A DNA stretch of 64,000 nt from Gymnorhina tibicen (GCA_013399875.1 VXAZ01002108.1:62001-126000); one strand, 5' to 3'; shown: positions 12,173 to 26,905, counted from the stretch's first letter. A program made the numbers and translations. The notes: a model not told the origin generated them from the sequence alone.

Positions 12173-15100
12173 CATATTTTTTTGTTCTTCACTTCTTACA
12201 TTGTAGCTTCTGTCGTTTTGTTTTATCAGTTCATTTTTCGTGTATCTCACATATTATTTTTATTGAAAAAGAGCACATATTTGTAATGAGTTATATCTTA
12301 TTTCACTAGCAACTAATATCACCCTGTGGTCACTCCAGCCTTCACATTTAAAACAGTGAATCTGCTTCACTTTTGTTCTATAAATAGAGAAACTAAATCT
12401 TAATTATCTTTTCAAGTTGCTATGTCTGTATCTAGCTATGCATAAGAATATTACTGATCACCATATATGTACTATTGAATTTATTTTTAATCCCAAATTG
12501 TATCCTTCAGAATAAATACAACATCTGAAATAATTAACTTATGTTTATGTGGACACATGTCAAATGCTGAGACACCTGTCTTATTGATCTTGGTTTCCTT
12601 CAGTCCATAATTTCTGATTTATGACACTACACTGGAGCTATGCAAGCTTATATTTCTTTTTTGCCTTTTATCTTTTCTTTTATGCCTTCCTTATTCAGAC
12701 TGGATTCCCAAAGATAACATGCAAGTGTCAGGCATGAAATTTTTACAATCCTCCTGTATTCCTTTCTTCATGAATTTGTAGCATGCTATAAAAGCCAAGC
12801 TGCTTAAAAGGATTTTATATTTCAGCCAAGCTTTCACCTCCTAAGTGTATAAGCCTTTAAAAACATATCCTTAAATTTGCAGTTGAAAACAGTTCATAAT
12901 AAGAAAACTATCTACATTTTTTCTTCCATAGCAATGTTACGACTTCCTTTAAAATAAAATAAATTGCTTTGAGAGGAATTTTTAAAGACAAAGTCTAGAA
13001 CAAATGGCACTACATCAAGCTAAATTAATCTGTCTAAAAATATCTAAAGCAGTCTAATATTACATTAAGGATTCTATTTAACTCCAAACAAGAGCATCTA
13101 GTGTTTCAAAGCAAAGTCTTCCAGAATCCTCTGTAGCAAAGAGAATACAAACTCACAAGATCCTTTGAAATTTTTGATTCATATGAAGAGAAGAATGTTG
13201 GGTCAGGCAAATTTCACCTGAACTCAGCAAGGTGTTGTTCTGGGCTGTAGCACTCTATGTATGTAGAAGTGCAGTTCATATACCCCATTCAGAAGGGGAT
13301 TTTGGTGAACCAGTAGCTTATTTTGTATCTTTTTAACCGGTGGAGTTTATGGAACAGCCACAGTCAAAACATGCCAATTTGACAAGTCAAGGAAATACAT
13401 CATCAATATTTCTCTGGAGAATAAAGGGTATTGTTGGATTTTCCCCTCAGATATTTCAAGATATTGTTATCATTTCTGAGGTGGGCTAAGTAATGGCTAA
13501 GTCATGCCATGGCATTATGCCTGTGCTGTGAAATGCACTTCGTGCCCTGCTGGGAACAACGTTGATGTCCTATACAAAGGGATACACGGGTCATGCAGAA
13601 AACTTAGGCTTGCACTTAAGCTGCATATGGACAATGGACAGAGGTTTAAAATGTCACACTTTGGTGAATTTGTTTAGTTCTATAGGTTTTTACTCCAGCA
13701 GATTTAATGATATGCCTGTTTATATTAGCTATAGATAAGAACTGTCCAGAGAAATTCTGATCCTCCCTACTTAATCCTTCTCCAACTGCTGCCTTCAGAG
13801 CTTTTTTCATTATTCCCTTCTCCTGGAAAAGAAGTACTTGCTACTTCATGCTTCTCATTACCTCCAAAGAGCATTCTTTTTTCAGTCGTCCCTTCAGAGT
13901 TTCCTTGCCAATGGGTACTGTAGTACACCCACCTTTGTCTGAACTGCTGGCACCAGCTTCTGCAGAACTTGAGAACAGATGGTATATTTTATCTGGTTTT
14001 TGTGTGTTCTCAGAAACATTTATGGGCCTATGTCAAGTTAGTAAAATGTTTATTATTAATATTGCATTGGTTTTAGCTCCAAACCAGAAGAATATTGCAA
14101 AAGGTGTTTTCTTGTTTTGGTACAATTGGAATCAGGGGATTACAGAAAAATCAAAATGATTTTACGGGAATTATTTAAGTTTTCACCTTTTTTACAATTT
14201 CTTCCATTTCCTGGCTTTTGCTCCTGTTCCTGCTCCTGCTCAGGCAGATTTCTCATTTTAATCATATTACTCTAGCCAATTATGTTTTGTGCTTTCCATT
14301 GTGTCTCTTAGCAGCACTTCATTCCAGGAGAGGATAACTGGGAACCAGATTTTTGAAAATGGAAAAGCTGAACAATAAGCAGCTAATGTATTGGGTCCAG
14401 ATGCTTCCTAGGAGCTCCAGGGAAACTGGCCGCAGCACAGGTCCAGCAGAAGTTGAATACATCATTTTATGTCCCAGCGTAAGGTCCCCAGGAAGCTTAA
14501 GTCATTCTTAGACTATGTATAGCTTTTATCCTATGACAGAGGGGATTATTTTTGCACAGACCTCTTTTGCCTTGCATGGAAGGAAGAAAAACTGCTTACT
14601 GTGGTCAGAACACTATTCCACTTTTACATGGAAAGCAAGCTATTTACTTTTTCTGGCATTATTTCCTTTTCCTCTGAGGAACTCGCATTTTATAGAGACA
14701 GCAGTCAACAGGGAGGCCAGGCAGCTCTGCAGTTTGCTGCCATTAACAAAATCAAGGGCAGCAATGGTCCAGAGCCTCTGGACAGGCAGCTCTTCACTCC
14801 TGCAGGCCAAATGAATTGTGAAAGCCGAGTCTGGCTTAGTCTCCATGGAGAAGGATGGCAAATTGTGTATTACTGCACAACATATGTTTAGGCATTCTTC
14901 TTTCCTTTTTCTGTCAGGCTTTTTCCTTCCATCTATGACCTCAAGCAGGCTGCTCCTTTGTCTCAAACCACCATTTGGCTACATCCTCACTCTCTTTCCT
15001 TCAAAGCACCTGCTTTGATCTCCCTCAGCAGAGTGCCAGCAAAGCTGACAAAGGCAGAGGTTTGTCTTTTCATCTGCTTGCTAGATTGTTAGTCAAGAGC

Positions 15101-16400
15101 AGCAGACAAACATTGTGCAACCTGTCATATTATTCTAAGTTGCAACAGAGGGCTTGTTCAGTGGAGCAAAAGTCCTCCAAGAACCGGTTCTCTGGGGCTG
15201 TTCCCCTCTTCCATGTCAGAGAAAGACATTGCTAAGGCTGCCCCCACAAATGTTGCAGGGTATAAAATTAGCCTGATCTTAGGAGAACTGCTCAAAATAA
15301 AGCAGTTATTGCCAGTTTGATGAAGTTCCACTCCATTTAATTTATCACAAAAATATCAATTTTCATATTTGATCATCTCTGTAAGGAGAAATTATTTACT
15401 GAGGGTCATCTCATGCTCTTGCAGTCCAGCTCACAGAAGACCCCTCTCAGCATCTTCTGCCAAACTGAAGAAGGCGAAGAGTCAGCCACCTCTTTATGTT
15501 ATTATTTTTTAGCATAACATCTGCCCCTCTTGGTTTCCACTCTGTGAACAAAATTCCCTCAATTCAGAGTAAAAGCTGAGTAAAGACCTTGGGGTATTGC
15601 CTGTGGGTGCTTGGAGACTCTGCTGGCATCAGGCATGGAATGAGTTGCTCTGAGATGAGCCCATTCCCTGGTATTTCCTCCTGTCAGAGCCACAGATGTG
15701 CTTCATTTCATTAGGTGTAGCTGTGGGCATACTGCCATCCAGCTCTACTGCTGACTTTATCCCACTGCTGCTGAAGGCCAAATAATCGTAATAATTTCAA
15801 GTTGATAGCACAGTATATTTCCCCAGGGAATGCTATTCAAATTAAATCAGTCATACCAACAATAATTTCATAATTATATAAAGGGAGCCCTCTACTTCAG
15901 TAATTTTTCTGAAAAAATTGTGCATTCTATCAAATAGTTATTGCTTCTTCCAGAGTTTTTTCTCCCCACGAATCTTGATACTCTCTGCCTTCTTTTATGT
16001 GAAAAAAATCATTATTCTGATAATTAGCATGCTTAAGTGCAATCAGTGTCAAAATAAAAACAAATGTAAATTTCAGAATTTATCTCTGATGTAGGCACTG
16101 GCTGCCATGAGATGATTTTCTGTTGTTGGTGGCAATAAGTCATTGATTAGCTTCATTTTGAAAGCACTGAAGGCCAGATTAATTATTCTAGTCACACTCA
16201 ATGGAGAATGAAATTTTCTTGTTAAACTACCGTGACTGATATTTATTGGTCAGTCTCAGGCTCTGCAGCTCCAAGTTCAGCAAGGAGCTCTATTTTGAAT
16301 GTCCAGAGTAATTTCCTGGTGTCACTTGAATGCTTGTAGGAGCAGATGGGTGTAAGGCCTGGAGAAAAACTGAGCCTGAGGGATCTGTTTAGTAAGCTGG
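12173..16400. other. unique noncoding stretch
   Basis: There is no supportable gene. From 12173 to about 13840 the sequence is strongly AT-rich and stop-dense, with no open frame of 60 codons. Further on, frames of 60-108 codons appear on both strands around 13850-15235, but they overlap each other and match nothing I know. No repeat family is recognisable by eye. Confidence 0.5.
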
Positions 16401-16468
16401 GTCACAGAATCAGAGAATCATGGAACTGTTTGGGTTGGAAGGGACCCTAAGGCCCATCTAGTTCCAGG
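16401..16468 (-). mobile_element. short CR1 LINE 3'-end fragment
   Basis: The stretch reads TCACAGAATCAGAGAATCAT, then GTTTGGGTTGGAAGGGACCC, then CCCATCTAGTTCCAGGG. This is the reverse complement of a CR1 3' tail and end. Only about 70 bp is left, so this is a severely 5'-truncated minus-strand copy. It carries no coding capacity. Confidence 0.85.
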
Positions 16469-19400
16469 GACTGGGAGTGAGGAGTGACAGCTAATCTCTT
16501 TGCAGGTAGGTTATTCAAATATAACACTGCTCCTGCTTTTTTTGTATTAATCCTCCCATTTTCTACATCAGAGCAATAATTAGAGTAGAAAAATAACCTC
16601 ATTTCTTCTACTGCAAGCAGATTGCTGAACATTTATGGTGCTCTGAGTTAGATAAGGAAAGCCAGTTTAGGAGCAGGATGAGGCCTCTTTCTTAGACTAG
16701 AGCAAATTGATTGCAAAAAAGCTAGAGCTAATGTGCTCCACCTTTTTAGAATGGGATGATTTATATCTCCTTTATGAACAGGAGATAAAATGTTCTGCTT
16801 CTTATACTCTCCACAGAAATAAAACAGAACTAAAAATAAGTCCTAATGCAGACAAGTTTAAAATAGAGCTCACAGCAGACAAATATTCATGAGCAAATGA
16901 GTTAATGATTTCTGACTGGTTGGGGCATATACCGAAATATTAAACATAACCTTTCCTAAGTGTGTGTGGTTTTATTCCATTACTAGCAATGAGTAGAATC
17001 AAATGGCAGGAATTGTGAAATCCTTCCCTGGATGAGGCTGAATTAGTGTTTGAGACATAACTTCAGTAGAGTGAAGGTGAACTTTGCATGTCCCTTCATC
17101 ACTCATTTTCCTGTACTCTTGACTACTTAAATGTATATATATGCAGGGACTGGTTACTTTACGGTGGTCAGGAAAGTTTTCCCAGGAGAAGTGAACTCTG
17201 AACAGTCAAAATCTAGTAATGAATTTGATTTTCAGTCACAGGAGACTTCTGGATTTTATGCTTGTCTTAGTTTATCACAAGTGTTCCTGTTATCATCAAG
17301 GTCTAGTGAAAAGCTCAAGTTCGGAAGATTTCTGGTGGGTAGGATAACAATGAAATCCTTGATTCTAACTGTGACTGTGGCTTTTTTTCTGGTAGGTGTT
17401 TTTTTTGTCTATCTTTAGAAAATCATTTAAAACTCAAATGAACACTTCTGCTGTCAGAGAGAGATAAAACTGATGTAAAGTTTCTGTCATAGTATCCCAT
17501 TCTCAGCTTGGCAGTTCCTGAGAAATAAAATACTGGGTTATATTGTAATCAGTCACTGGTATGTTTTGGGGATTAAGGTTCTGCAAACAAAATTCCAGAA
17601 TTAAGTTTGCCTGTCCATTTCAGCTGATCTAGAAAGGAATACTTCAGCTCATTTAAGTTTTGCTGCTCAGGAATGTACATCGTTTGACTCTCATCAAACA
17701 AGAAAAAGGTCTTTTCCATCATTAATTTCCACATCTTCTGAAAATGGAATAAAATTACTTGTCCACTGAAAAATATGAGTCTCATTCCCAACAACTGATT
17801 CCTCAAAGTGCACATTGCTACTTCTCATGTATTAGTCTCCTTCCTTCACAAACCACATTAACATAGCATACTGATGTAATTAGTCTTTTAACACCTACAG
17901 AGACACTGCACATCACACTGTGCTTCATCAGTGGAATAAAGTTAATAGGGAGAGTTGCATTGAAGACCATGTGCGTGCTGTATATACATGATCTTATACA
18001 TGATCTTATACATGATCTACTTTTTGTGCTATTTTTTGGCCCTTGAATTTACATCTGGCCACAGCCTGTGGCTGCACCTTAGCAGTCCTGCATAGCTTAG
18101 GCAAGAGCAGTGCTCAGCTCTGATTGGGAAGGTGGTGCCTTTTTCTTCTGATTTTTCGGTAACATATCATGCAGTGGTCTTGCTGGGCTGCTGCTGACTG
18201 GAAAATAATATTGGAAGAGAAGCTGTCACTCACCTTCTGTGGGTTTTGCCCCATATAGCATAGGGCCATCCATGCATCAGTGAGCAGTGGCCACCCTCAT
18301 GTCAGGAGATCTTTTGCCTTAGGCTGTCATTGCAAACTTGCCTTGTTATTCATGAAATGCACTAATTAAGCATTCTCTTAATTATAGTGATTACAGTTTC
18401 CTCATCTTAGTGATTTTTCTGTGATTCAACTCATGTGACATCAGTTTATTACTTCTACTGATGAAGCATGTGAAATCCTTTCTTTTAAATTTTGAGTATT
18501 AGTCTAGAAGTACAGGTTTCACAGTGTTTCCTTTCCCCAGGACAGTGATTTGACCTAAACACTGGAGCCTTCGTTGTCATTATAGAGGTATTGTTTCCTT
18601 CTTTGACCACGTCTGGCCATGAAGTTTTTGACTGAAATTTCAGTGTCACTAGAGAAATGATCATTTCACTCAGATGGGATTCTCTTGCACACCCGTTTTT
18701 CGTCAGTCAAACCCCCTTGCTTCTTTCTCCCCAGGGCATGCTACCAGCATTTGCTGGGTCTGCCTTTGACCTTTAATAAACTAATTTATATTCCCTAATA
18801 TAATTTCTTCCTCTTCAGTCTTTTCAACTCCTAGTTGCCCCACCTCTCCATCTCTACATAGTGAATTTGGTTTTTTCCTTCCTTTCTCTTTTCTCCATTT
18901 TTTTTTGGTCTTATTTTTATCATGTAAGTGATGGGAGCAAAAGAAGTTGTGCAATACTGCTTCTACTGATTAAATTAGAACTAGAGTATCTACTGCTTAA
19001 GGCAACCTTTAACAGCTTGATAATGTGATAAACTGGAAACAGACAGACCAGTGAAACTTCCTTCTTTGCCTAAATTCTGTTTTCCGCGTACATTAACTAC
19101 GTCATTACTATCCTCTGTGCTGGCAGCAATGTTTGCATTAATCCAAATTAAAGAATTCATGAGACAAAGAAATAGTGACAAGATTGGACTGGACTATGAC
19201 CAACATCATATGGATTTATAGGAGAAAGAAATGCAGCTATGAATAAATAGCCTTTCGGGAGTTAAATTCTGCCCTCACCACCTTGACTCTGTGCAATGTT
19301 GCCTGAACTTTAATGCTGCTCTTTGAGACCAGCCTTTAGAGTTTAAAGTCTTTTCTTCAAATGACCAGTTTTCCAATTCTTTAAAATTACTTTTATTAAT

Positions 19401-22400
19401 ATTGTTGCTATTGATAACACAGTTTGCAGAAGACTCATGGGTAAGAATGCAAAGGCACACAAACCACATCCTCTCTGAGTGGCTGAAGACCAGGGCCCTG
19501 GGACATTTAATGTCAGATGACAGGAAAAAAGTTACCAAGTGGGAATAGCATTTTAATTATTCTCTAAGTATTATAATTAAACAATAACTGCAACATATGC
19601 TGGTTGTTTGCCACTTTTACTCACTGGACTTGTATGTGGTAAAGCAATGGCATTGCCAGAATATATCAGAGTCTGCAGAAAATTAATGAAGCAACTGGTA
19701 GATTAATGTCAGGCTGACTGACCTGCACCTGCCTCTGGGAGCTAACATATTCTGTTTGGAATTTTTGATTAAAGGAAGGGAAGTTCTGGTTTTAGATCAA
19801 GACTTTGAGGGCATCTCCTACCCTACACAGTTAATGACAGGGAAACCTTTGCCATTAAAATAGTTCTGCTGCTTTACAGAACTAGGATGTCACCCTACAA
19901 GCCTTTGTTCCTCATCCTAAGGAATAAATAAGCAACTAAAATATGCAATTGTCACGCCCAAAGTTATAGGTTATAAAAAAAACATTTTGAGAACACTGGA
20001 ATAGGCAGTAGATAGTTGAAGTACATCATCAGTGTCAATGAACAAAAAAGCCCAGGAGGAAATTTGGCATTTTGTCAAAATCTAAGTTATTAAAATACCA
20101 TTCTGATTCTGACCTTTTGATTTCTTCATTAGATGTATGCAAATCAGTTCAGTTTCAAAAACAGTATTTTGAAATTAAGAATGTCAGCAGCTCAAAATGA
20201 AGTGTTTTCACTAAAATTTGTATAACTTGTTTTGGTATTGTGGACTGGTACTTTTGAACCTTTTTTCATTACTTATGTTCACTCCACTTTGGACCCTCCA
20301 AAAGTTTACATCCTGAAATTCCTTGCAGACTAAAAATTTCATTGACCAAAATCCTGCATACTGGATATTATATCTGGTACCTCCTGTGGTACTAAAACCT
20401 GTCTAAATATACAGCAAGATTATTTGTCTTTAGTGTCACATAATTTGAGATTTTCAGTACTCAAACTTCCTGAATGGCAGTTGATCAGTGTTTGCTGGGC
20501 TTTTGGAGGCCCTTCCATATTAGAGGTAATTTTTTTCTATCCAGTCTCTACTTCTTGTAGCTCCAGTGGAAAGTAACCATCAGCTACTGAACTGACACTT
20601 TGGGAAAGAACAAGCCAGGGTTCATTTGTATATTTTTCTTCCTTTTCCCTAGACCAGATTTTGGTGCTTTTAAGATGAAATACTGTTTTTATGGTGGGAA
20701 CATAAATAAGATAGTAATTTCTGGGATTCTGGGTGGGACCTGAAGATGATGGGGTTCATAGATTTCATGAGAATTTGAACAATGAAGGGTCGTTTTGACA
20801 TCTCTGGGAGCATCTGCAAGATTGCACTTTAAATTCTCATATTTTGCCCTCCTAAAATAATTTCAAAATGACAATAATGCAATCTTACTGCAAATAGGAA
20901 CAGTTGGTTCCTTAAATGAAAATGACTGATAATTGCAATTAATTTTTTTATTAGAAAGATAATTAATTTTTTTCAAGTAATTTGCAATAATGCCTGTGTG
21001 TTCAGGTGTTGCTACTGTCAGAAACCACTAAATATTCAAACACTTTTTTCTTTGATGGGACATCAACAGCCAAATCCCTAACCACAGATTTTTGTTAGGA
21101 TCATCTGTGTTTGAGTTATTTTCTGGTACTTAGGGAAGAGACACAAGACAGAAGAGGTTTCTCATTCACTCCCAGCCACCTTTTGGCCCTGCAGTTGGTG
21201 GCCTGGGCTGTTCTTGGCAGTGCTGCTGATGGAGAAAAGCAGTGACCTGCTAAAGCACTGAGGCTTGGTCCTACATCCCCAGAAAAGTAGATTCAGTGAA
21301 ACCCATGGATTATACCTGTGAGTAGGAAAGAGCCTAAATTTATGGGTAAAAAACTTTGCTTAGGAAATATTACTGTGTGGTTTTGAATATTATGGTATGG
21401 CCAAAATCTCATCCTGACTCTGCTGAAGCTGTCGAAGGTCATTGGCTTGTGCTGAAGTTAGCAATGGGGGCTGTTCTTTTCAGCCATTGAAATCTTCCCT
21501 GTATTTTGGTGACAAATATGTGGTAATTATCGTAGCAGTATTCTATTCATTATCTGAATGGGCAGAGTGACAAATGTAGTGCAAACAGAGATGTATATAT
21601 ATATGGCTAAATTTAAAGAATGTGTCTTCATCCACTTGTATTGTGCAAGTCAGTGACAGTCAAATACAGAGGGACCTTCCTTCGTTTTTGTTCCTTTTAT
21701 TTTTAGAATAAATGAATTTTTAGAATATTCAGTGCAATGTCCTAAAGAGCTCAGAGAAATGTCCTGGAAGGCTTGGCAGGGTTGTTAACCAGGGCCAATC
21801 AAGAAATTAAACTAGATGAACCTCTTACCTTCTAAAATTAATGTTGTTCAGCTCAATCTGTGTAATGTCTTTTCATCCCTAGAAAATTAGCTTGTCCCTT
21901 ATAGAAAATAAAATTAAGTACATTAGTTTTCAATCTATTATTTTAAGTTTATTAGAATTACAACATTTAAAGGGCTATAGAGAAAAGTTCTGCTAAATTG
22001 TAAGCACATTTTATGTGTTTAAATTAACAAAGCCTTACAACACCTGTTGAGAGATGCCTAATTTTAAACTTGTTAAAAATTATCTACATATTCAGCAGTT
22101 GAGTTAGACCCAATGAGTCCTGATTAACTGGAGAGCACTTTAGGTAAATGAGCTACCCTAAACACCTTCCTCGTTACCTGTGGCTCATTTGATTAAGTAG
22201 CAGAACTGTTCTTTAGAGAAGAGATTGATTCCCTTGTGATCTAAGGTTGACCTCAGTTGTAAAGTTTTGCATCAAGTAACATAAGCTGTTTTAGAAAGGA
22301 TGAGTAAGGAAGGCTTGAGAAGGCCTAAAGAAGGGAGGATTTGGAACACAAAATTGTATGAATTGGGCTTGGGAGAAAACTTAACTTTGCTCTTAGCAAT

Positions 22401-25400
22401 CCTGCAGAAGACAGATGCCTTACTCCTAGGAATGTGTAGTTCTGACATGAATCATCAGATGATGTTTATGGAGTATTGTGTGAAAATCATTACAGGCCTG
22501 AGGTAGACAATTCAGATGTGTTACCTTTAATTTTCATTGGTTTTCCTCACTAAGGAGAAAACATTGAGATAATATGATTAGTATTAAGAGCATCCTTAAG
22601 GAGTTGGTTTTTAATTTCTCTTGAAAAACAAAGTATTTGGGGAATTTCTTTAGATACAAAACAAAGATAAGGTTATGTGGGAATTCAGACTTTCTTTCAC
22701 AACCACAAAGAATAAAATCTGTTTTTAATTAAGTACTGGTATAACCAGAATTTCTGGGTCTGTTTTGAGTGACCTAATTTGTTTTTAAGATGGAGATAAT
22801 CAGTCAATGAAAATGCATTCATCTGGTCTGCAACCTACTTCCAGTTCTCATTTGCTCCTACTACATAGATCTGCCTGCCAAGCATCATTTTGGTGAGTTT
22901 TTGAGATGCGGGAACTCTCTGAAAAAGATTTTACTTTAGTAGCCACCCAAATTATTTCAATCCATGTATGCGCATGAAAGAATACTGTGAATCACTTGCC
23001 TATTCAGCTCTTCTCCAGTTCTTATTCCCAGCAGCACTGACAATGATAACACAACAGTACTTTTGGTCCCAAATTCAGGTTTATCTACCAGGAATTACTA
23101 TTGCTGTGTCTGTTAAAGCTTTCTCAGTTGTAAAAAGAAAATCAATATTCATTTGATGTTTGCAGCTGGAACCTACACTAGGTAGAAATGTAACAATTTT
23201 GCTGTTGTCAGCATAAGTCCAGAACTGAGCTGACAAACAGAAATTCAGAGGAATGACTGAAAAAGCTTGTTAGTATGCCTGCTCTTAACCCAAGGAAGAA
23301 GTGAGCATTTGAACATTATCAAAAATGCTTTTCGAGCGGAAGGTTTGGTTACACAGCTCTTGATTCAAGGGGTTTTTTTAAAAAATAAGATCTATTTGTT
23401 AAAGAATTTATTAAAGGTAATAGTTGGAAGGAGGGCCTTAAAAAATGCAGAATAATGCTTTTTAACACTTTTTCCCGATTTGCTTCATTAAAGTATTCCA
23501 TTTGAGTGAAAGTGAGAGTGTGTGCTGCTCTGCTATTTTTACTTTTCTCTTCTTGCTTGTCTTCCTAAAGAGAGAGAACCAGGGACTACTTCAGTTCCTG
23601 TCTTTGATCAAGCCCTGCTCTTTTTCTGAGAGTAACAGAATTCTGGGCCCTCAAGTTAAAATTTTTCAGGCTTTGTTTTCTTTTAAATACAAATATATTT
23701 CTAACTGAAGAGTCCTATTTTCAAAAGTGCACCCTCTGAAAGATTCTAACACATTTGTAAACAGGGTTTGGTCTCCTTTCAGGTTGAAAAATTCAACTTA
23801 CCTAAAAACAGATACAGTATTTCTGTGGCTAATGTAAACATGGAGTCATGGGAAATTAATTCCTTGATAATAAGGAAATACCTAAAAATCATTGGGCAGA
23901 ATCTATCACAAGCTGTGTCAGAGAGATTGGCATGGGAGAGATATTCCATTCTTAGCATCCAGAGCCAATCTGCAGGCTCATTTTGCTGCAAAAACCAGAT
24001 TGCTTGTGCAGGTTCCTTCAGTAACATTTGTCTATCCTTCTTGTATCAAAGACTGCATAAAACTGTGATAGCAAGATAAAAATGTAGTTAAAAAATAGAT
24101 CCGTAATGTAGAAAACAATAGTAATTTGCAAGAATGGAAATCCTTCCTAGTGAAGCCGTGCCCTTGACCCTAGAAGGGATCCTGCCTGAGCTACCATAGC
24201 TCTTGGCTATGTACAAAATGAGAAGCAGAGGCACAGTCCTTAGAGACTCACCTGGGAGTGCTCAAACCTCCAGGGGAACAGCACTGTCCTGGTTCTCAAT
24301 GGTCATGTGAGCCTTGGAAAACTGCTCCTGACGGTGAAGGCAGTGCCTGTGAGGGGGAGATCAAAGGACGGGTGTGAAAGTCGAAGCAAAGCTTCTGCCA
24401 AAGTATCTGTTATGTGTCCTTGGTCCTTTGAAAATGTGAAGGTGGAAAAAGCTGCTCATTCATCAGTTCAGTGGGTACCACCCAAAGAGCATGGGAAAGG
24501 AAGTTTTATTTAGGGACTTTTTAAGATCAAAGCCATGCAAATTTAAAAGCAGGAAGGTAAGGTAAGGGGAGGTGTGTGTGAAATCATTTGTGCTGATTGT
24601 AGAAACAGGGACCAAATTAATCAGACCCAGATGGCAACATTGCTGAAGTTTTGTTTCAAACTATAGTTCTGATTTGCAAGCTAATGCTTTCATTGCAAAG
24701 ACTTGGCTTTTTTGGTCATTTTTTTAATTCTCCAGCTTTAATTTTGTTCAGATCAAATGCTTTGGATATATTTAGCAAAAATGTTCTTACAGAGATTTAA
24801 AAATATGAGGGTTCTTCAAACAAACTTTATGCAAAGTTGTCAGAAACCCACGCTACTGGCTAAATTGTCAGGTAGCTTTATTTCCTGTGAGGAGGAAGTG
24901 GGATATAGATTGTAGTCGTAAGATGATTCATGTATTTCTTGCTCATCTCCCAACTGCTTCCCTCCTACATAAAATACAAGATGCAGTTTCTCCTACAGCT
25001 ATCTCTGCAAGTCAGTCTCACACACATTTTCTTTCTGTACACAGGTGAACAATCCAGATATAAACAGATTAAAATAGTTTGACAAGGAATACAGTTCATA
25101 GAATTTTAATTGATACAGTAAATCTTCTGCATTTCTGCTCACTTAAACCAAAGAACTCAAACAAGATTATTGAGATTATGTTATTCTAGTGTTTAAAAAT
25201 ATATGGTTTTGTGCCACATTTTGAGGATTACTATATGCCAGTCTCTTAAACATAAGCAGAATGTCTTTCTCTTTCAAAGGAGTGTAAGCATTTTAAAAAC
25301 ACAAAAGAGTCCTGAATTGATTTACAATGATTAGAAATGCTGTTTATATAACCTGCTTTTTTGGCAATGTGCAAGTGTAGTATCCGATGTGTAAATACTG

Positions 25401-26662
25401 TATTCTGAGCACAAAGGGTCCAGTTCCACCAGCTCTTCCATTCAGACAGTTCCATTAAGATAAATAAAACTTCTCAGGGAGGATTAAACTTTGCTACACT
25501 ATGCATAAATATTTTTTCATACTAAGAAGCCAATGAATAGAATTTCTTTTTAAATGTATGAAAAAGAAGGGAGATCTTTGTTCTTTTTCCCATAAAAACA
25601 CAGGTTTTCAATGCATATGTCATTTAGTAACATGTCACTCAAGATAAGAAGGATAACAATTTTGTAAAAACAAGCCTCCAAATAATATTTTAGTATTCAA
25701 GAATGGAATGCATGACACTGAGGTACATTTATCCTATAAATTGGCTTGCACTGAAATTGGGAATCATCTAATATAATGACAAAAATCTCTTCCAAAGGGA
25801 AAAGTGATTCAGCTGACAAACTGGCAATTACTCACACAGACTTTTCAAGTCTGTCTTTAAATAAAACATTTATTAAAACATTTTGCTATATGCCTCATGT
25901 CACCCGCAGCAAGATGAATGCTGCATTACCTTCTATCAGTTAATTTCAATTAAAAATATTTAAAAGCATGTTGATGTAGCTGGAAATACACAGGCTTCAG
26001 ATTTTTGGAACAGTGAGATTTACTTTTTGGTGATGACTAGCAAAGACTAATGAAATAGGTATATTTGTTAATTTGACGGCTACAGAGTTTTATTCATTCA
26101 TAGGAAATCTACATCCAATTTGTGCTTCATAACCAGCACTGGTCGTAACTACTGTCATTGCAGAGCCAAATAAAGCCAGACTGCCTTTACTTGCCCCATT
26201 GTTTTCTGCCCCGTGCACTGGTTGGATATTTACAGCAGTTGTTGTGATTCTTTGGTTGCTCTTTTCAGTACACAGGCTTTAGGATAACATGGCAACATAG
26301 CCAATGAATATTACCAGAAGGCATTAATCCAGTCAGTTTGGCATAATTTATTAGGCAGCACACAAACTAATAATCTGTCCCTCTGTTAAATATTGTGGCA
26401 CTTAAGAAGAGAAAGATCCCATTTTTTAAGCTGAAAGAAAGTTCAAGGCAGGGTTTGTTGAAAGAGGCCATATATTTAACTTACTTAATTGTTATGGTTA
26501 GAAATAAGGTTTGCACACAGCTTCTTGTACTTGGAACCAGTGTCCCTGATGAAGAGAGCTAAAGAATACCATATGTACCTGAAAACTGATCTTTTTTATC
26601 CCCTCAGGGGTACCACCTGGGTTAATAACTGTCCTGTATCTGCCTTTGGACCTTGCTTTGTG
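16469..26662. other. long unique noncoding stretch
   Basis: No supportable gene over about 10 kb. Open frames stay near or below 103 codons and overlap on both strands (for example 23768-24079 plus with 23779-24027 minus). The region from about 19540 to 22300 has none above 60 codons. Contents that I can point to are a 12-bp triple repeat at 17984-18018, a short AT dinucleotide run near 21593-21604, and two stretches that read like conserved noncoding sequence (20860-21000 and 25740-26400). Confidence 0.5.
17984..18018. repeat. 12-bp unit repeated three times
   Basis: The unit ATACATGATCTT occurs three times head to tail; the last copy ends one base short. It is a small minisatellite-like array with no obvious function. 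Confidence 0.9.
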
Positions 26663-26668
26663 TACTAG
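26663..26668. repeat. target-site duplication, left copy
   Basis: TACTAG directly precedes the LTR. The same six bases follow the LTR at 27293-27298. A six-base duplication is the usual size for ERVK/betaretrovirus-like integrations. Confidence 0.75.
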
Positions 26669-26849
26669 TGACGCTGTTGGGGGCTGCCTAAGGCCGCACA
26701 GCGTCCAGCTGCAGATGTCCTTGGTGTCAGCTGCAGTGAGCAGGAAACAGCTGACTCCTTCGCAAGGAGCAAGCCCCAAACAGGGGTGTTGAAAAGGCAC
26801 TGGCAGAGGCAAAGGATGAGAGAGGGGTCTTTGTATAAGTTCCAGCTGG

Positions 26850-26855
26850 TTTATT
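26850..26855 (-). promoter_or_regulatory. LTR polyadenylation signal AATAAA
   Basis: TTTATT on the plus strand is AATAAA on the minus strand. It lies about 50 bp downstream of the LTR TATA box and probably marks the end of a short R region. Confidence 0.6.
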
Positions 26856-26905
26856 GCAGGCGGAGAATCCAGGGACAAAGACAGAGAATCAGGGAGAACA
26901 CAGGG

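Noticed and set aside
21790..21830. AAACTAGATGAACCTCTTACC, loosely like a CR1 3' end
   Set aside because: No CR1 tail follows and no CR1 body precedes it.
24283..24310. TGTCCTGGTTCTC, like the start of the avian LTR seen at 8253
   Set aside because: The likeness stops after about a dozen bases and no LTR end is found nearby.
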